A DNA stretch of 7,415 nt from Bacteroidaceae bacterium (GCA_028707655.1 JAQWAN010000102.1:1-7415), one strand, 5' to 3'; counted from the first letter of the stretch, positions 1-7,382 are shown. Notes: generated by a model not told the origin, from the sequence alone. Made by a program: numbers and translations.

Positions 1-1082
1 GTGTTGTAGAGGGTATGCAATTTGACCGCGGTTATTTATCTCCCTATTTTGTAACCAATACAGAGAAAATGGAATGCGAAATGGATCATCCTTATATCTT
101 GATCTATGACAAGAAAATTTCTGTATTGAAAGACCTACTTCCTATCCTTGAGCCTGCTGTACAAAGCGGAAAACCTCTTTTGATAATTGCAGAAGATGTA
201 GATAGCGAGGCATTAACCACATTGGTTGTTAACCGTCTTCGTTCTCAAATAAAGATATGTGCTGTTAAAGCACCAGGATTTGGCGATAGAAGAAAAGCAA
301 TGTTAGAAGATTTGGCTATTCTTACCGGTGGTGTTGTAATCAGCGAAGAGAAAGGTTTCAAATTGGAACAAGCTACATTAGAGATGTTGGGAACTTGCGA
401 CAAAGTAGTTATCTCTAAAGAGAATTCTACTATTGTTAATGGAGCAGGTACAACAGAGAAGATTCAAGATCGTGTTAATGCTATCAAAGCAGAGATTAGC
501 AACACTACATCTGACTACGATAAAGAGAAATTACAAGAGCGTTTAGCTAAACTATCTGGTGGCGTAGCTGTATTGTATATAGGTGCTGCTTCTGAGGTAG
601 AGATGAAAGAGAAAAAAGACCGCGTAGACGATGCACTTTGTGCTACACGTGCAGCTATTGAAGAGGGTATTGTTGCCGGTGGTGGCGTATCTTATATCCG
701 TGCTATCGATGCATTAGAAGCTATGAAGGGCGACAATGAAGATGAGACCACAGGTATCCAGATTGTTAGACGTGCTATCGAAGAGCCTCTTCGTCAGATT
801 GTGTTTAATGCTGGTAAAGAGGGTGCTGTTGTGGTGCAGAAAGTGCGTGAGGGTAAAGGCGACTTTGGTTACAATGCTCGCACAGATACTTACGAAGATT
901 TACGTGCAACAGGTGTAGTAGATCCAGCAAAAGTAACGCGTGTTGCATTAGAAAATGCAGCTTCTATTGCAGGTATGTTCTTAACCACAGAATGTGTTAT
1001 TGTAGATCAACCAGAAGAAAAACCAGAAATGCCAATGGCTGGAGGAGCTCCTGGCATGGGCGGTATGGGCGGAATGATGTAA
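1..1082 (+). CDS. groL: Chaperonin GroEL (Hsp60), 3' part; 5' end outside window
   Basis: This is the 60 kDa subunit of the double-ring ATP-dependent cytosolic chaperonin, which folds proteins together with GroES. The open frame begins at the left edge (first complete codon at 3, reading VVEGMQFDRGYLSPYF), so the ATG at 15 is internal. By comparison with E. coli GroEL, about the first 188 residues are missing: the first equatorial and intermediate segments. Present are the apical domain (about 15-550, including KAPGFGDRRKAMLEDLAILTGG), the descending intermediate segment with SGGVAVLYIGAASEVEMKEKKDRVDDAL split over about 560-640, and the second equatorial segment with AGGGVSYIRA. The VVDPAKVTR motif carries the Asp expected to catalyse ATP hydrolysis. 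The C-terminus is the usual flexible tail (GGAPGMGGMGGMM). The reading frame is intact, with no odd residues. groES normally lies just upstream, but that is outside the window. The stop is TAA, followed by a strong terminator. Confidence 0.98.
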   Translation, partial: VVEGMQFDRGYLSPYFVTNTEKMECEMDHPYILIYDKKISVLKDLLPILEPAVQSGKPLLIIAEDVDSEALTTLVVNRLRSQIKICAVKAPGFGDRRKAMLEDLAILTGGVVISEEKGFKLEQATLEMLGTCDKVVISKENSTIVNGAGTTEKIQDRVNAIKAEISNTTSDYDKEKLQERLAKLSGGVAVLYIGAASEVEMKEKKDRVDDALCATRAAIEEGIVAGGGVSYIRAIDALEAMKGDNEDETTGIQIVRRAIEEPLRQIVFNAGKEGAVVVQKVREGKGDFGYNARTDTYEDLRATGVVDPAKVTRVALENAASIAGMFLTTECVIVDQPEEKPEMPMAGGAPGMGGMGGMM

Positions 1083-1100
1083 ATCTTTCGTTTTAGTATA

Positions 1101-1137
1101 AAAGCCTCCTTTCCCTATGGAAAGGAGGCTTTTTTTT
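1101..1137 (+). terminator. Rho-independent terminator of groL
   Basis: A perfect 14-bp stem (1101-1114 with 1119-1132) closes on a four-base CTAT loop, and the T tract runs from 1130 to 1137. It begins 18 bp after the groL stop. The left arm starts with only three A residues, so it should work mainly on plus-strand transcripts. It separates the chaperonin transcript from the aldolase gene. Confidence 0.95.
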
Positions 1138-1181
1138 GGGGTAGAGTGGGGTCTTTATTTTGTTAAAAAACGTTTCATTTC

Positions 1182-1196
1182 ATCTTATCTAAGATA
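1182..1196. promoter_or_regulatory. Candidate operator-like palindrome upstream of the aldolase gene
   Basis: ATCTTA-TC-TAAGAT (1182-1195) is a perfect 6-bp inverted repeat with a two-base spacer. It overlaps a second one, TATCT-A-AGATA (1186-1196). It lies 32 bp before the aldolase start, in a 90-bp gap where the promoter must be. No clean TTTG/TAnnTTTG pair is visible in this gap: the nearest fits are TTTG at 1159-1162 with the poor box TATCTAAG at 1186-1193, spaced 23 bp. A short AT-rich palindrome can arise by chance, so a regulatory role is only a guess. Confidence 0.22.
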
Positions 1197-1227
1197 GAAT
1201 CTGTTTTTTTGTAAAAAATAAATCAAT

Positions 1228-2268
1228 ATGAGAAGTTTTGCATCCGATAATAATTCTGGCGTGCATCCATTGATTATGGAAGCACTAGTTAAAGCCAATG
1301 TAGACCATGCTGTGGCATATGGGTCCGATCAATGGTCTGAAGCATTTATAGCAAAAACCCAAGCGGTGTTTGGAACGGATTGTCTGCCACTACTTACTTT
1401 TAATGGACCGGGTAGTAATAGTGTTGCCCTGCAACTAATGACACGTCCCTATCACTCCATTATTTGTACAGAGATGGCACATATCCTAGTTGATGAGTGC
1501 GGGTCGCCTACAAAATCGACTGGCTGTGTTATCCGTGCGGTGCCTGCTCCCGATGGTAAACTAACCCCAGCCTCTGTGCTGCCCCTTCTAACCGGGTTTG
1601 GTAATCAGCAACACTCACAGCCCAAGGTGCTCTATATCTCTCAGTGTACAGAGCTCGGGACGGTTTATACGCTCGAGGAGATAAAAGCCCTTACCACGCT
1701 AGCACATGCGCACGATATATATGTGTTGATGGATGGTGCACGTTTGGCCAATGCAGCTGTTGCTTTGCAGGTAGGTCTCCAAGAGATGACGGCTGGTTGT
1801 GGGGTAGACATCGTTAGCTTTGGTGGTACTAAAAATGGTTTGTTGCTAGGCGAATGTGTGTTGATTTTTGCACAAGAGCTAAAAGAATCGGCTCTTTTTG
1901 TGCGTAAACAATCTGCACAACTAGCCTCGAAAATGCGTTTTCTTGCTTGTCAATTAACGGCTCTTTTTACCGACGACTTATGGAAAAAGAATGCAACCCA
2001 AGCCAATGAAAGTGCTTATCAGCTGTATACATCTCTAAATGCTTATCCAGAGGTTACTTTTACACAGCAAGTGGTGAGCAACCAGCTTTTCTTGCAGATG
2101 CCCCGACCAGTGATTGATGCATTGCTGCAGGAACATACCTTTTACCTTGTGAACGAAGAAACTAGCGAGATACGATTGGTAACGTCGTTTGATACAACAG
2201 CAGCAGATATTGAAGCGTTTATAACCTCTTTTCAGCGCGCACTAACCACTTATCGAGCTGCTCAGTAG
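1228..2268 (+). CDS. ltaE: Low-specificity L-threonine aldolase (PLP-dependent, fold type I)
   Basis: The 346-residue cytosolic enzyme should cleave L-threonine or allo-threonine to glycine and acetaldehyde. The N-terminus FASDNNSGVHP is the family opening. Active-site features are visible in order: TEMAHILVDECG, with His85 expected to stack on the cofactor ring; MDGAR (169-172), with Asp169 facing the pyridine nitrogen; SFGGTKNG, with Lys202 as the Schiff-base lysine; QLASKMRF (231-238); and EIRLVTSFD, with Arg316 expected to hold the substrate carboxylate. The SFGGTKNG and QLASKMRF motifs resemble the Pseudomonas-type low-specificity aldolase more than E. coli LtaE, so the symbol marks function rather than close orthology. 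Length is normal. The ATG at 1228 fits the family start and follows an A-rich leader without a Shine-Dalgarno site, usual in Bacteroidota. The gene ends in tandem TAG TAG stops. It is monocistronic, between two terminators. Related beta-eliminating lyases are the main alternative for substrate. Confidence 0.92.
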   Translation: MRSFASDNNSGVHPLIMEALVKANVDHAVAYGSDQWSEAFIAKTQAVFGTDCLPLLTFNGPGSNSVALQLMTRPYHSIICTEMAHILVDECGSPTKSTGCVIRAVPAPDGKLTPASVLPLLTGFGNQQHSQPKVLYISQCTELGTVYTLEEIKALTTLAHAHDIYVLMDGARLANAAVALQVGLQEMTAGCGVDIVSFGGTKNGLLLGECVLIFAQELKESALFVRKQSAQLASKMRFLACQLTALFTDDLWKKNATQANESAYQLYTSLNAYPEVTFTQQVVSNQLFLQMPRPVIDALLQEHTFYLVNEETSEIRLVTSFDTTAADIEAFITSFQRALTTYRAAQ

Positions 2269-2275
2269 TAGCTTG

Positions 2276-2299
2276 CTCAAAATTCAGCTTCTTTTTGAG
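2276..2299 (+). other. Small hairpin just after the aldolase stop
   Basis: CTCAAAA (2276-2282) can pair with TTTTGAG (2293-2299) around a ten-base loop, four bases after the second TAG. No T tract follows, so it is not a convincing terminator. It may simply be AT-rich background or a weak 3'-end structure. Confidence 0.25.
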
Positions 2300-2305
2300 T
2301 GATAG

Positions 2306-2365
2306 ATAGCTATATTTGGCACAAAAAACAGCACCATTTTACTTTAAAAATAGCTATGTTTTGGC
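2306..2365. repeat. Imperfect direct repeat pair in the convergent intergenic gap
   Basis: ATAGCTATATTTGGC (2306-2320) recurs as ATAGCTATGTTTTGGC (2350-2365), about 44 bp downstream. The two copies differ by one substitution and one inserted T. Each also contains the palindrome ATAGCTAT. The pair lies between the aldolase stop and the shared terminator, in an otherwise featureless 130-bp stretch with no reading frame or promoter I can support. It could be a remnant repeat or a protein-binding pair, and no function can be assigned. Confidence 0.4.
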
Positions 2366-2394
2366 CGAAATGACTGCTTTATTTTTTGCACATA

Positions 2395-2428
2395 AAAAAG
2401 GCTACCTCAATGTGAGGTAGCCTTCTTT
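2395..2428. terminator. Bidirectional terminator shared by the aldolase gene and the SusC/SusD operon
   Basis: A perfect 12-bp GC-containing stem (2398-2409 with 2413-2424) closes on a three-base ATG loop. On the plus strand it is followed by a T-rich run (CTTCTTTT). On the minus strand the run of A residues at 2394-2399 becomes the T tract. It lies 129 bp past the aldolase stop and 28 bp past the SusD stop, between converging genes, so it can end both transcripts. Confidence 0.93.
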
Positions 2429-2452
2429 TATATAGAACGGTTTATATACGTA

Positions 2453-4090
2453 TTAGAAATTAGCATCGGTAGTATCCCACCATAAACGTGTGTTCATGTT
2501 GTCTGTTCCACCTAATACGGCAACACCAGAAGCAACTCCAGCTGCATTGTTGTTAATCTCATCAATACAGAATGGAAGGCGTTTAATAAATTCGCCATTA
2601 GGAATAATGCCACCACTACGGTTTTCCACATTAGGGAACAACTTAGGATAACCAGTACGGCGGAACATAGCCCAACCATCAGATCCTTCAGGGAAATTAG
2701 CGATCCAACGTTGTGTAATGATACGTTGTAGGTTCTTCTCATTTGAATCGGCTGTGTTGTATTTCACATCCACATCGTTGTGCGCAGCAATGTTATTTAC
2801 CGCATCGTATGGGTCAACATAATCAGCAGCCATGGTAGTACCCATGATATAGTTTGCATAGTCTGCACTTACACCATAGTCTGCAAATGAAACGCGGATA
2901 CCCTCTTCATAGAGTGCCTTAGCCGTTCCACCCATGTTCCATCCTCTAAGTGCACCTTCTGCACGTAAGAAATAGGCTTCTGCATGTTTCATGATAGGAA
3001 GTGGATAGTCTGACGATTTAGGATCGTTACCATCTGTAGCTACTGCAGGAATAGAGAATTTAGTGTATTCACCTTTACTTGCAAAAGCTAAACCATTTCT
3101 GATACCGTGAATCTCTCCTGTAAGTCCAGCAGGAACAGTAGATCCATTAGGTGTGATGTCACCTTTCCAGCCAACAGGCAAAGCCATTTTAGCTAAACGT
3201 GGGTCGTTGTATCCCTTTAAGATAGACTCTACATTAGCGCTGATACCACAATCGTTGTAATCTCTAGCGATTACTAACAATGGGTTACGCATCGTTTCGT
3301 CTTTAACTTCAATATTAGGGTCAGCATCTGCTAATACGCCACTAGCATAAGCAGCCTCACAATGTTGTTTAGCCAATGCTGGTTCCACTTTTACCATACG
3401 CATAGCAATACGCATACGTAGTGTGTTGGCATAATGTAACCAAGTAGTATGTTGCTTACCACACATCAAGTCAAAACCAAGTCTACCCGATTGGTCGCCT
3501 GGGTTGTTACTAATAAAAGTGGTTAGTTCTGCAGCAGCAGTTTCTAATTCGCTAAGAAAAGCTTTGTAAATCTCTTCTTGACTATCATAATCAACAGCTA
3601 GTCCACCTTTCATTGCTTTTGAATAGGGTACAGGGCCATAAAGGTCGGTAGCTTTTAGCATACCCGCTACACGTAGCACCTTAGCAATAGCTAAATAATT
3701 GGCAGCTTCTGTTGAGTTTAAGATATTCTCCGTTGGTTTCATTACATGTAGTAACATATAATTTAGTGTCCAACTGTTCCAACCATCTACCATATAATAT
3801 AGGCTATTGTTGTTGTTACCATTAAATGGTGTAGGTATAGCCAAATAACCAGAGTATAAGTCGGCATTCAAATTTTGAATTAACTGATATTCCCAGTTAC
3901 CATTGGATTGATTGTAATAGATAGATTGTTGTGCTTCTTGGAAATAAGTAGACAATGGAATATCGCCTATCTCAATTCCGTATGGATCTGTATTGATGCC
4001 TTCAAAATTATCGGTGCATCCAGTAAACGATCCTGCCACTGCTATTGTAGCGAGTAGCATTACTCCTTTTTTAAATATATTTAATTTCAT
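2453..4090 (-). CDS. SusD-like (SusD/RagB superfamily) outer-membrane lipoprotein
   Basis: This 545-residue surface lipoprotein should act as the ligand-binding lid of the SusC transporter encoded just upstream. The N-terminus is a clear type II signal: a basic start (MKLNIFKKG), a hydrophobic core, and a lipobox FTGC with Cys25 as the lipidated residue. The acidic residues just after Cys25 (TDNFEGIN) fit the surface-export signal described for Bacteroidota lipoproteins. The opening TDNFEGINTDPYG and the closing NMNTRLWWD resemble the SusD-like_2 branch (PF12771) more than classical starch SusD; this is from memory of family patterns. The middle contains the helical repeat region expected of the fold (for example around PLPIMKHAEAYFLRAEGALRGWNMGG). 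The frame is intact and the length typical. It starts 19 bp after the SusC stop, so the two are co-transcribed. The leader is A/T-rich with no Shine-Dalgarno sequence. The ligand cannot be told from sequence. Confidence 0.95.
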   Translation of the reverse strand: MKLNIFKKGVMLLATIAVAGSFTGCTDNFEGINTDPYGIEIGDIPLSTYFQEAQQSIYYNQSNGNWEYQLIQNLNADLYSGYLAIPTPFNGNNNNSLYYMVDGWNSWTLNYMLLHVMKPTENILNSTEAANYLAIAKVLRVAGMLKATDLYGPVPYSKAMKGGLAVDYDSQEEIYKAFLSELETAAAELTTFISNNPGDQSGRLGFDLMCGKQHTTWLHYANTLRMRIAMRMVKVEPALAKQHCEAAYASGVLADADPNIEVKDETMRNPLLVIARDYNDCGISANVESILKGYNDPRLAKMALPVGWKGDITPNGSTVPAGLTGEIHGIRNGLAFASKGEYTKFSIPAVATDGNDPKSSDYPLPIMKHAEAYFLRAEGALRGWNMGGTAKALYEEGIRVSFADYGVSADYANYIMGTTMAADYVDPYDAVNNIAAHNDVDVKYNTADSNEKNLQRIITQRWIANFPEGSDGWAMFRRTGYPKLFPNVENRSGGIIPNGEFIKRLPFCIDEINNNAAGVASGVAVLGGTDNMNTRLWWDTTDANF

Positions 4091-4109
4091 AATTTATTTG
4101 TGCTAAAGG

Positions 4110-7100
4110 TTAGAATGTTGCTTTTAAGTTAATACCAAAACTACGTGTGGATGGAAGTGCAAAATAAGAAATTCCTGACCAACCGTTGTTTGTAGATACA
4201 GATAAATCTGGATCACTAGGAGAATCTTTGTAGATAAAGAATAGGTTACGAGCTACAAGATTAACACTTAAATTTTTAGAGATACCAAACATATTGCGGA
4301 AGGTATAGCCTACAGAAACTTCGCGTAAACGGAAGTTAGTAGCACTATATAGATATTCGTCTGTATTACTTGTAACTGTATTGTAATAGTTCTCTGCATC
4401 TACTTTAGTACCATTGCCTAAATCTACTCCACCATTGTTACGCGCATCTGCTGTTTCTTGTGTTACACCATAAGAAGCTAATTTAGCTTGTGTGGCATCT
4501 AAGAAATTACCACCTACACGTCCATCAATTAAGAAATAAAGGCTATAGTCTCCGTAGCTAAAGGTATTACTCCAACCCATGTTCCATTTAGAGTTTAAAT
4601 TTCCTACTTTTTGATACTCGTACGAAAGTAATACCGTATTACCATCTGCTGCTACTTGAGTAACGCCATTCGCATCTTTAAGTACTACTTTAGAGTAAAC
4701 ATCGCCATAAGATCCACCCTCTACTAATCTAAATTCTAAGCCACTAATAGTAGCTAGTTTTGCATATTTAAGGCGGTCAGCATCGTCTATACCATCTCTG
4801 TTGTCTAGTTCTTTAATTTTATTATCGTTGTACGATAGATTGAATGCTGTGTTCCATTGTAGTTTGTCTGACAAGCTCAATGTACCACTTACCGTTGTTT
4901 CAATACCTGTGTTTTGGATGTTTCCTGCATTAAAGTAGAGTGCACTATAACCTGTTCCTCTAGGCACTTCCATTTTGAAGTATTGATTGGTGTTGTTTGA
5001 TTTGTAGAAAGTTACGTCCCAATTGAAACGGTTATTAAACATGGCTAAATCAAAACCAACTTCAAACGATTTCAATTTCTCTGGTTTCATATCGGAGAAC
5101 GAGGCAGTAGTATTAAACTCTATGTTACCTGTTTTTCTACTAATAGTACTAAGTGGATTAGTAATATAAGGAGGCATACTGTTACCAACGATAGAGTAGG
5201 TAGCACGCAATTTAAACAGATTAATCATCTTAGGCATCTCTACCAAGTCGCTAATAACAGCGGTTAAACCTACTGAAGGATAGAAATAAGAGGTGTTAGG
5301 TGTAAAAGAAAGTGTTGACGACCAGTCGTTACGTCCTGTGATATCCATAAAGATAGCATCTTTCCAACCCAATTGTGCAGTAGCAAAAACACTGTTTAAA
5401 CGTTGGCGGGTTTCATATTGGCCGCTACCGTTTTTAGCAGAATTACTAGTGTTAAACTGGTTAGGATAAAGCATGCCACCCTCTGTGAAGAAGATGTTTC
5501 CCCAGTTTCTTGAATCGGTGAAACTGGTACCTAAAGTAGCAGACACACTATAATCGCCATATGATTTATTGAAGTTCATCATTAAATCGCCGTAGAATTG
5601 ACGGTTGTTAGCTGTCTCATAGTTATATTCGCCATTAGGGCTGATAAGTGTATGCGATGTTGTTGCAAACAATCTGCGGTCGTATGTATCTGTAGATTTG
5701 TCATACGATAAACGTCCCTGTACATTCAAGTATTTATTCACATCATATTTAGCACTACCAGATGCAATAATTCTGTTACGTGTTTCTTTGTGCTCATTTT
5801 TATGAAGTACCCAATATGGATTGGCAGAGAAATCTTGATCAATATTCATGTACCATTGTTGAGCATCCCAGTTATTAGCTGAGTCAAATGCTTTGTAATT
5901 GTTTTTGTAGTAGTTCCAGTCGCCATTAGCTGGGAAGGAATATAAACCAGTGAGTGCATTTCTATATGTTCCTCCTTCTGGACGATTTTTTATCTTTTGG
6001 GAGATGAAGTTAATCGATCCTGTAAGTGTTAACTTATCATCTAACAATTTCATGGTTTCTTTAAGGGTCATGTTATGACGTTGGAACTTATTGGTTTCCA
6101 TGATACCATTAGCTGTGGTATTTGCATAGGAAAGGTAGCTTTGTGTTTTCTCACTACCACCACTAATAGCGATAGAGTTGATATAGGTACTACCTGTTTG
6201 AAAGAAGTCGTCTACACGGTTTGCTCCTTTTTTCTCGCCTGTAAGTTTAGTTGTATCCCAGCTCGATTGTGTTAGAGAACCATCGGCAGCAACAACTGCT
6301 CCATATTCGGTTTGAATATTAGGGGTTGCAACTGCGTTTTCAAACGTAGCACTAGTAGAGAAGTCTACACGAATCTTACCTTCGCGACCCTTTTTTGTAC
6401 TGATTAAAACCACACCATTGGCAGCCATACTACCATAAAGAGCGGCAGCAGAAGCACCTTTCAATACATTGATGCTGGCAATATCATCTGGATTGATGTT
6501 AGATAGTGCATCACCACCATCACGACCACCATATCCATCCTCTAGTTGAGAAGAGGTGTAGTTGCTCATAGGCATACCATCAATAACAATAAGAGGTTGG
6601 TTGTTTCCTTGTGCCGATTTGTTACCACGGATAATCAGTTTAGAAGAACCACCTGCACCAGATGCATTAGGAGTGATTACCCAACCAGAGGTTTTTCCCT
6701 GTAAACTGTTAATCATGTTTGTTTCTTTGGCACGCGTTAGCTCTTTACTTCCTACCCGTTGTGTGGCATAGGTCAAACTTTTTGCTTTACGCTCAATACC
6801 CATGGCGGTTACTACCACCTCATCAATCTCAATACCTTCGTCGGATAGTTCAACATTAATTGTTGTTCTATTACCCACTACTTCTTCTTTGCTATTTAAG
6901 CCAATAAAAGAAAAAACCAACACGTCTTTGGGTGTTGCTTTAATTACATACTTGCCATCAAAATCGGTTATTACACCAATGGCGGTTCCTTTAATGATTA
7001 CGTTGACACCAATGAGCGGTTCATCGGTTGTTTTGTCTTTAACGAACCAGTCACAGTATTCTGTGCCTGTAGGGCATTTGCAAATGCACCAACTACGAAA

Positions 7101-7138
7101 AGTAGAATCAATAGAATTCCTTTTTTCCTACTTTTTAG
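4110..7138 (-). CDS. SusC-like TonB-dependent outer-membrane transporter; frameshifted at its 5' end
   Basis: This is the TonB-dependent barrel partner of the SusD-like lipoprotein, about 1009 residues if the frame is repaired. Continuous frame from 7127 down to 4110 reads: an N-terminal carboxypeptidase-D-like domain (about 7043-6865, VKDKTTDEPLIGVNVIIKGT, then FDGKYVIKA); the TonB-box-like DEVVVTAMG (6824-6798); the plug (about 6790-6380, LIVIDGMPMSN and NPDDIASINVLKGASAAALY, the SusC signature region); and the 22-strand barrel to the terminal phenylalanine (SFGINLKATF). The signal peptide (about 7138-7061) is in another frame, so a base is apparently missing near 7044-7048, and no start codon precedes it. 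The GTG at 6923 is not a credible start: it would remove the signal peptide and most of the N-terminal domain. The body has no other break, so damage is recent or a sequence error. First gene of the operon; substrate unknown. Confidence 0.93.
7044..7138 (-). other. Signal-peptide segment of the SusC-like gene, out of frame and without a start codon
   Basis: Read from 7138 downward, this stretch gives KSRKKGILLILLFVVGAF, then ANALQA|QNTVTG. That is a basic n-region, a hydrophobic core and a signal peptidase I site before QN, typical of SusC proteins. It stays open until past the junction with the main frame. Joining ...TVTG to ...VKDKTTDEPL needs one extra base: GGTTTCGTT instead of the observed GGTTCGTT would give TVTGFVKDK. 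Upstream, the frame meets a TAA at 7144-7142 with no ATG, GTG or TTG between. The only in-frame TTG (7111-7109) is inside the hydrophobic core. The segment is clearly part of the transporter gene. Confidence 0.85.
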
Positions 7139-7163
7139 ATTTTAGGTTAACAATTCTAACTGC

Positions 7164-7176
7164 TTATACAGTATAA
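7164..7176. promoter_or_regulatory. Palindrome in the SusC leader
   Basis: TTATAC-A-GTATAA is a perfect 6-1-6 inverted repeat. It lies in the predicted 5' leader, about 65 bp downstream of the likely transcription start and 25 bp before the signal-peptide coding segment. It could be an operator or a small leader hairpin. Being AT-rich and short, it could also be chance. Confidence 0.25.
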
Positions 7177-7244
7177 ACTAGATAATAGGTTCATAGTCAG
7201 AAGATTAACATGTGTCTAGCTGTTTTTGTATCTTTTGACCGCCG

Positions 7245-7275
7245 CAAATATATCAAAACCTTTCTGATTACCAAA
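7245..7275 (-). promoter_or_regulatory. Bacteroides-type promoter of the SusC/SusD operon
   Basis: On the minus strand TTTG (7275-7272) is followed after 19 bp by TATATTTG (7252-7245). This matches the -33 TTTG and -7 TAnnTTTG elements of the Bacteroidota primary sigma factor, with the preferred spacing. Transcription should begin near 7240, giving a leader of roughly 100 bases before the signal-peptide segment. It points at the transporter gene and lies downstream of the terminator at 7320-7357, so the operon has its own promoter. A perfect core match suggests recognition by the primary sigma factor rather than an ECF sigma factor, although an added regulator is not excluded. Confidence 0.75.
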
Positions 7276-7319
7276 CAGTACAAAAAGCGTGTGTAGCCGT
7301 ATTTTTTCTGTATAAATAT

Positions 7320-7357
7320 AAAAAACCACGTAAATTCGATAAATTCACGTGGTTTTT
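7320..7357. terminator. Hairpin terminator upstream of the SusC/SusD operon
   Basis: An 11-bp stem (7320-7330 with 7346-7356, including CCACGT/ACGTGG) is followed by one A/C mismatch. Four more A/T pairs (7332-7335 with 7341-7344) then close on a CGATA loop. The A run on the left and T run on the right give a T tract on either strand. Since the operon promoter lies just downstream on the minus strand, the simplest role is ending a minus-strand gene that enters from the right edge. Confidence 0.85.
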
Positions 7358-7382
7358 TCGTAAAAATAAAAAAAATATTTTT

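Noticed and set aside
15..17. ATG at 15 as the start of groL
   Set aside because: Sequence before it (VVEG) is conserved GroEL sequence in the same open frame, so the gene starts outside the window.
736..918. A 60-codon open frame inside groL in another frame
   Set aside because: It overlaps the intact, highly conserved equatorial domain of GroEL and has no homology signal.
2512..2742. A 76-codon minus-strand open frame inside the SusD-like gene
   Set aside because: It is an alternative-frame shadow of the intact SusD C-terminal region.
6075..6771. Two short plus-strand open frames (6075-6275 and 6562-6771) inside the transporter gene
   Set aside because: Both are antisense to well-conserved plug and barrel sequence, with no promoter or leader of their own.
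7041..7052. Programmed ribosomal frameshifting to join the SusC signal peptide and body
   Set aside because: The junction has no slippery heptamer, no internal Shine-Dalgarno sequence and no convincing downstream structure. The missing start codon would not be solved by it either. A mutation or sequence error fits better.
6802..7176. A 124-codon plus-strand open frame opposite the SusC N-terminus
   Set aside because: Its complement encodes the conserved N-terminal domain and signal peptide of the transporter. The plus-strand product is low-complexity Ser/Thr/Leu with no recognisable family, and its start sits inside a conserved region of the opposite gene.
7320..7357. Inverted repeat as a mobile-element end, recombination (inversion) site or riboswitch
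   Set aside because: The GC-rich stem core flanked by A and T runs is the ordinary terminator pattern. No transposase, invertase or second copy of the repeat is present in the window.
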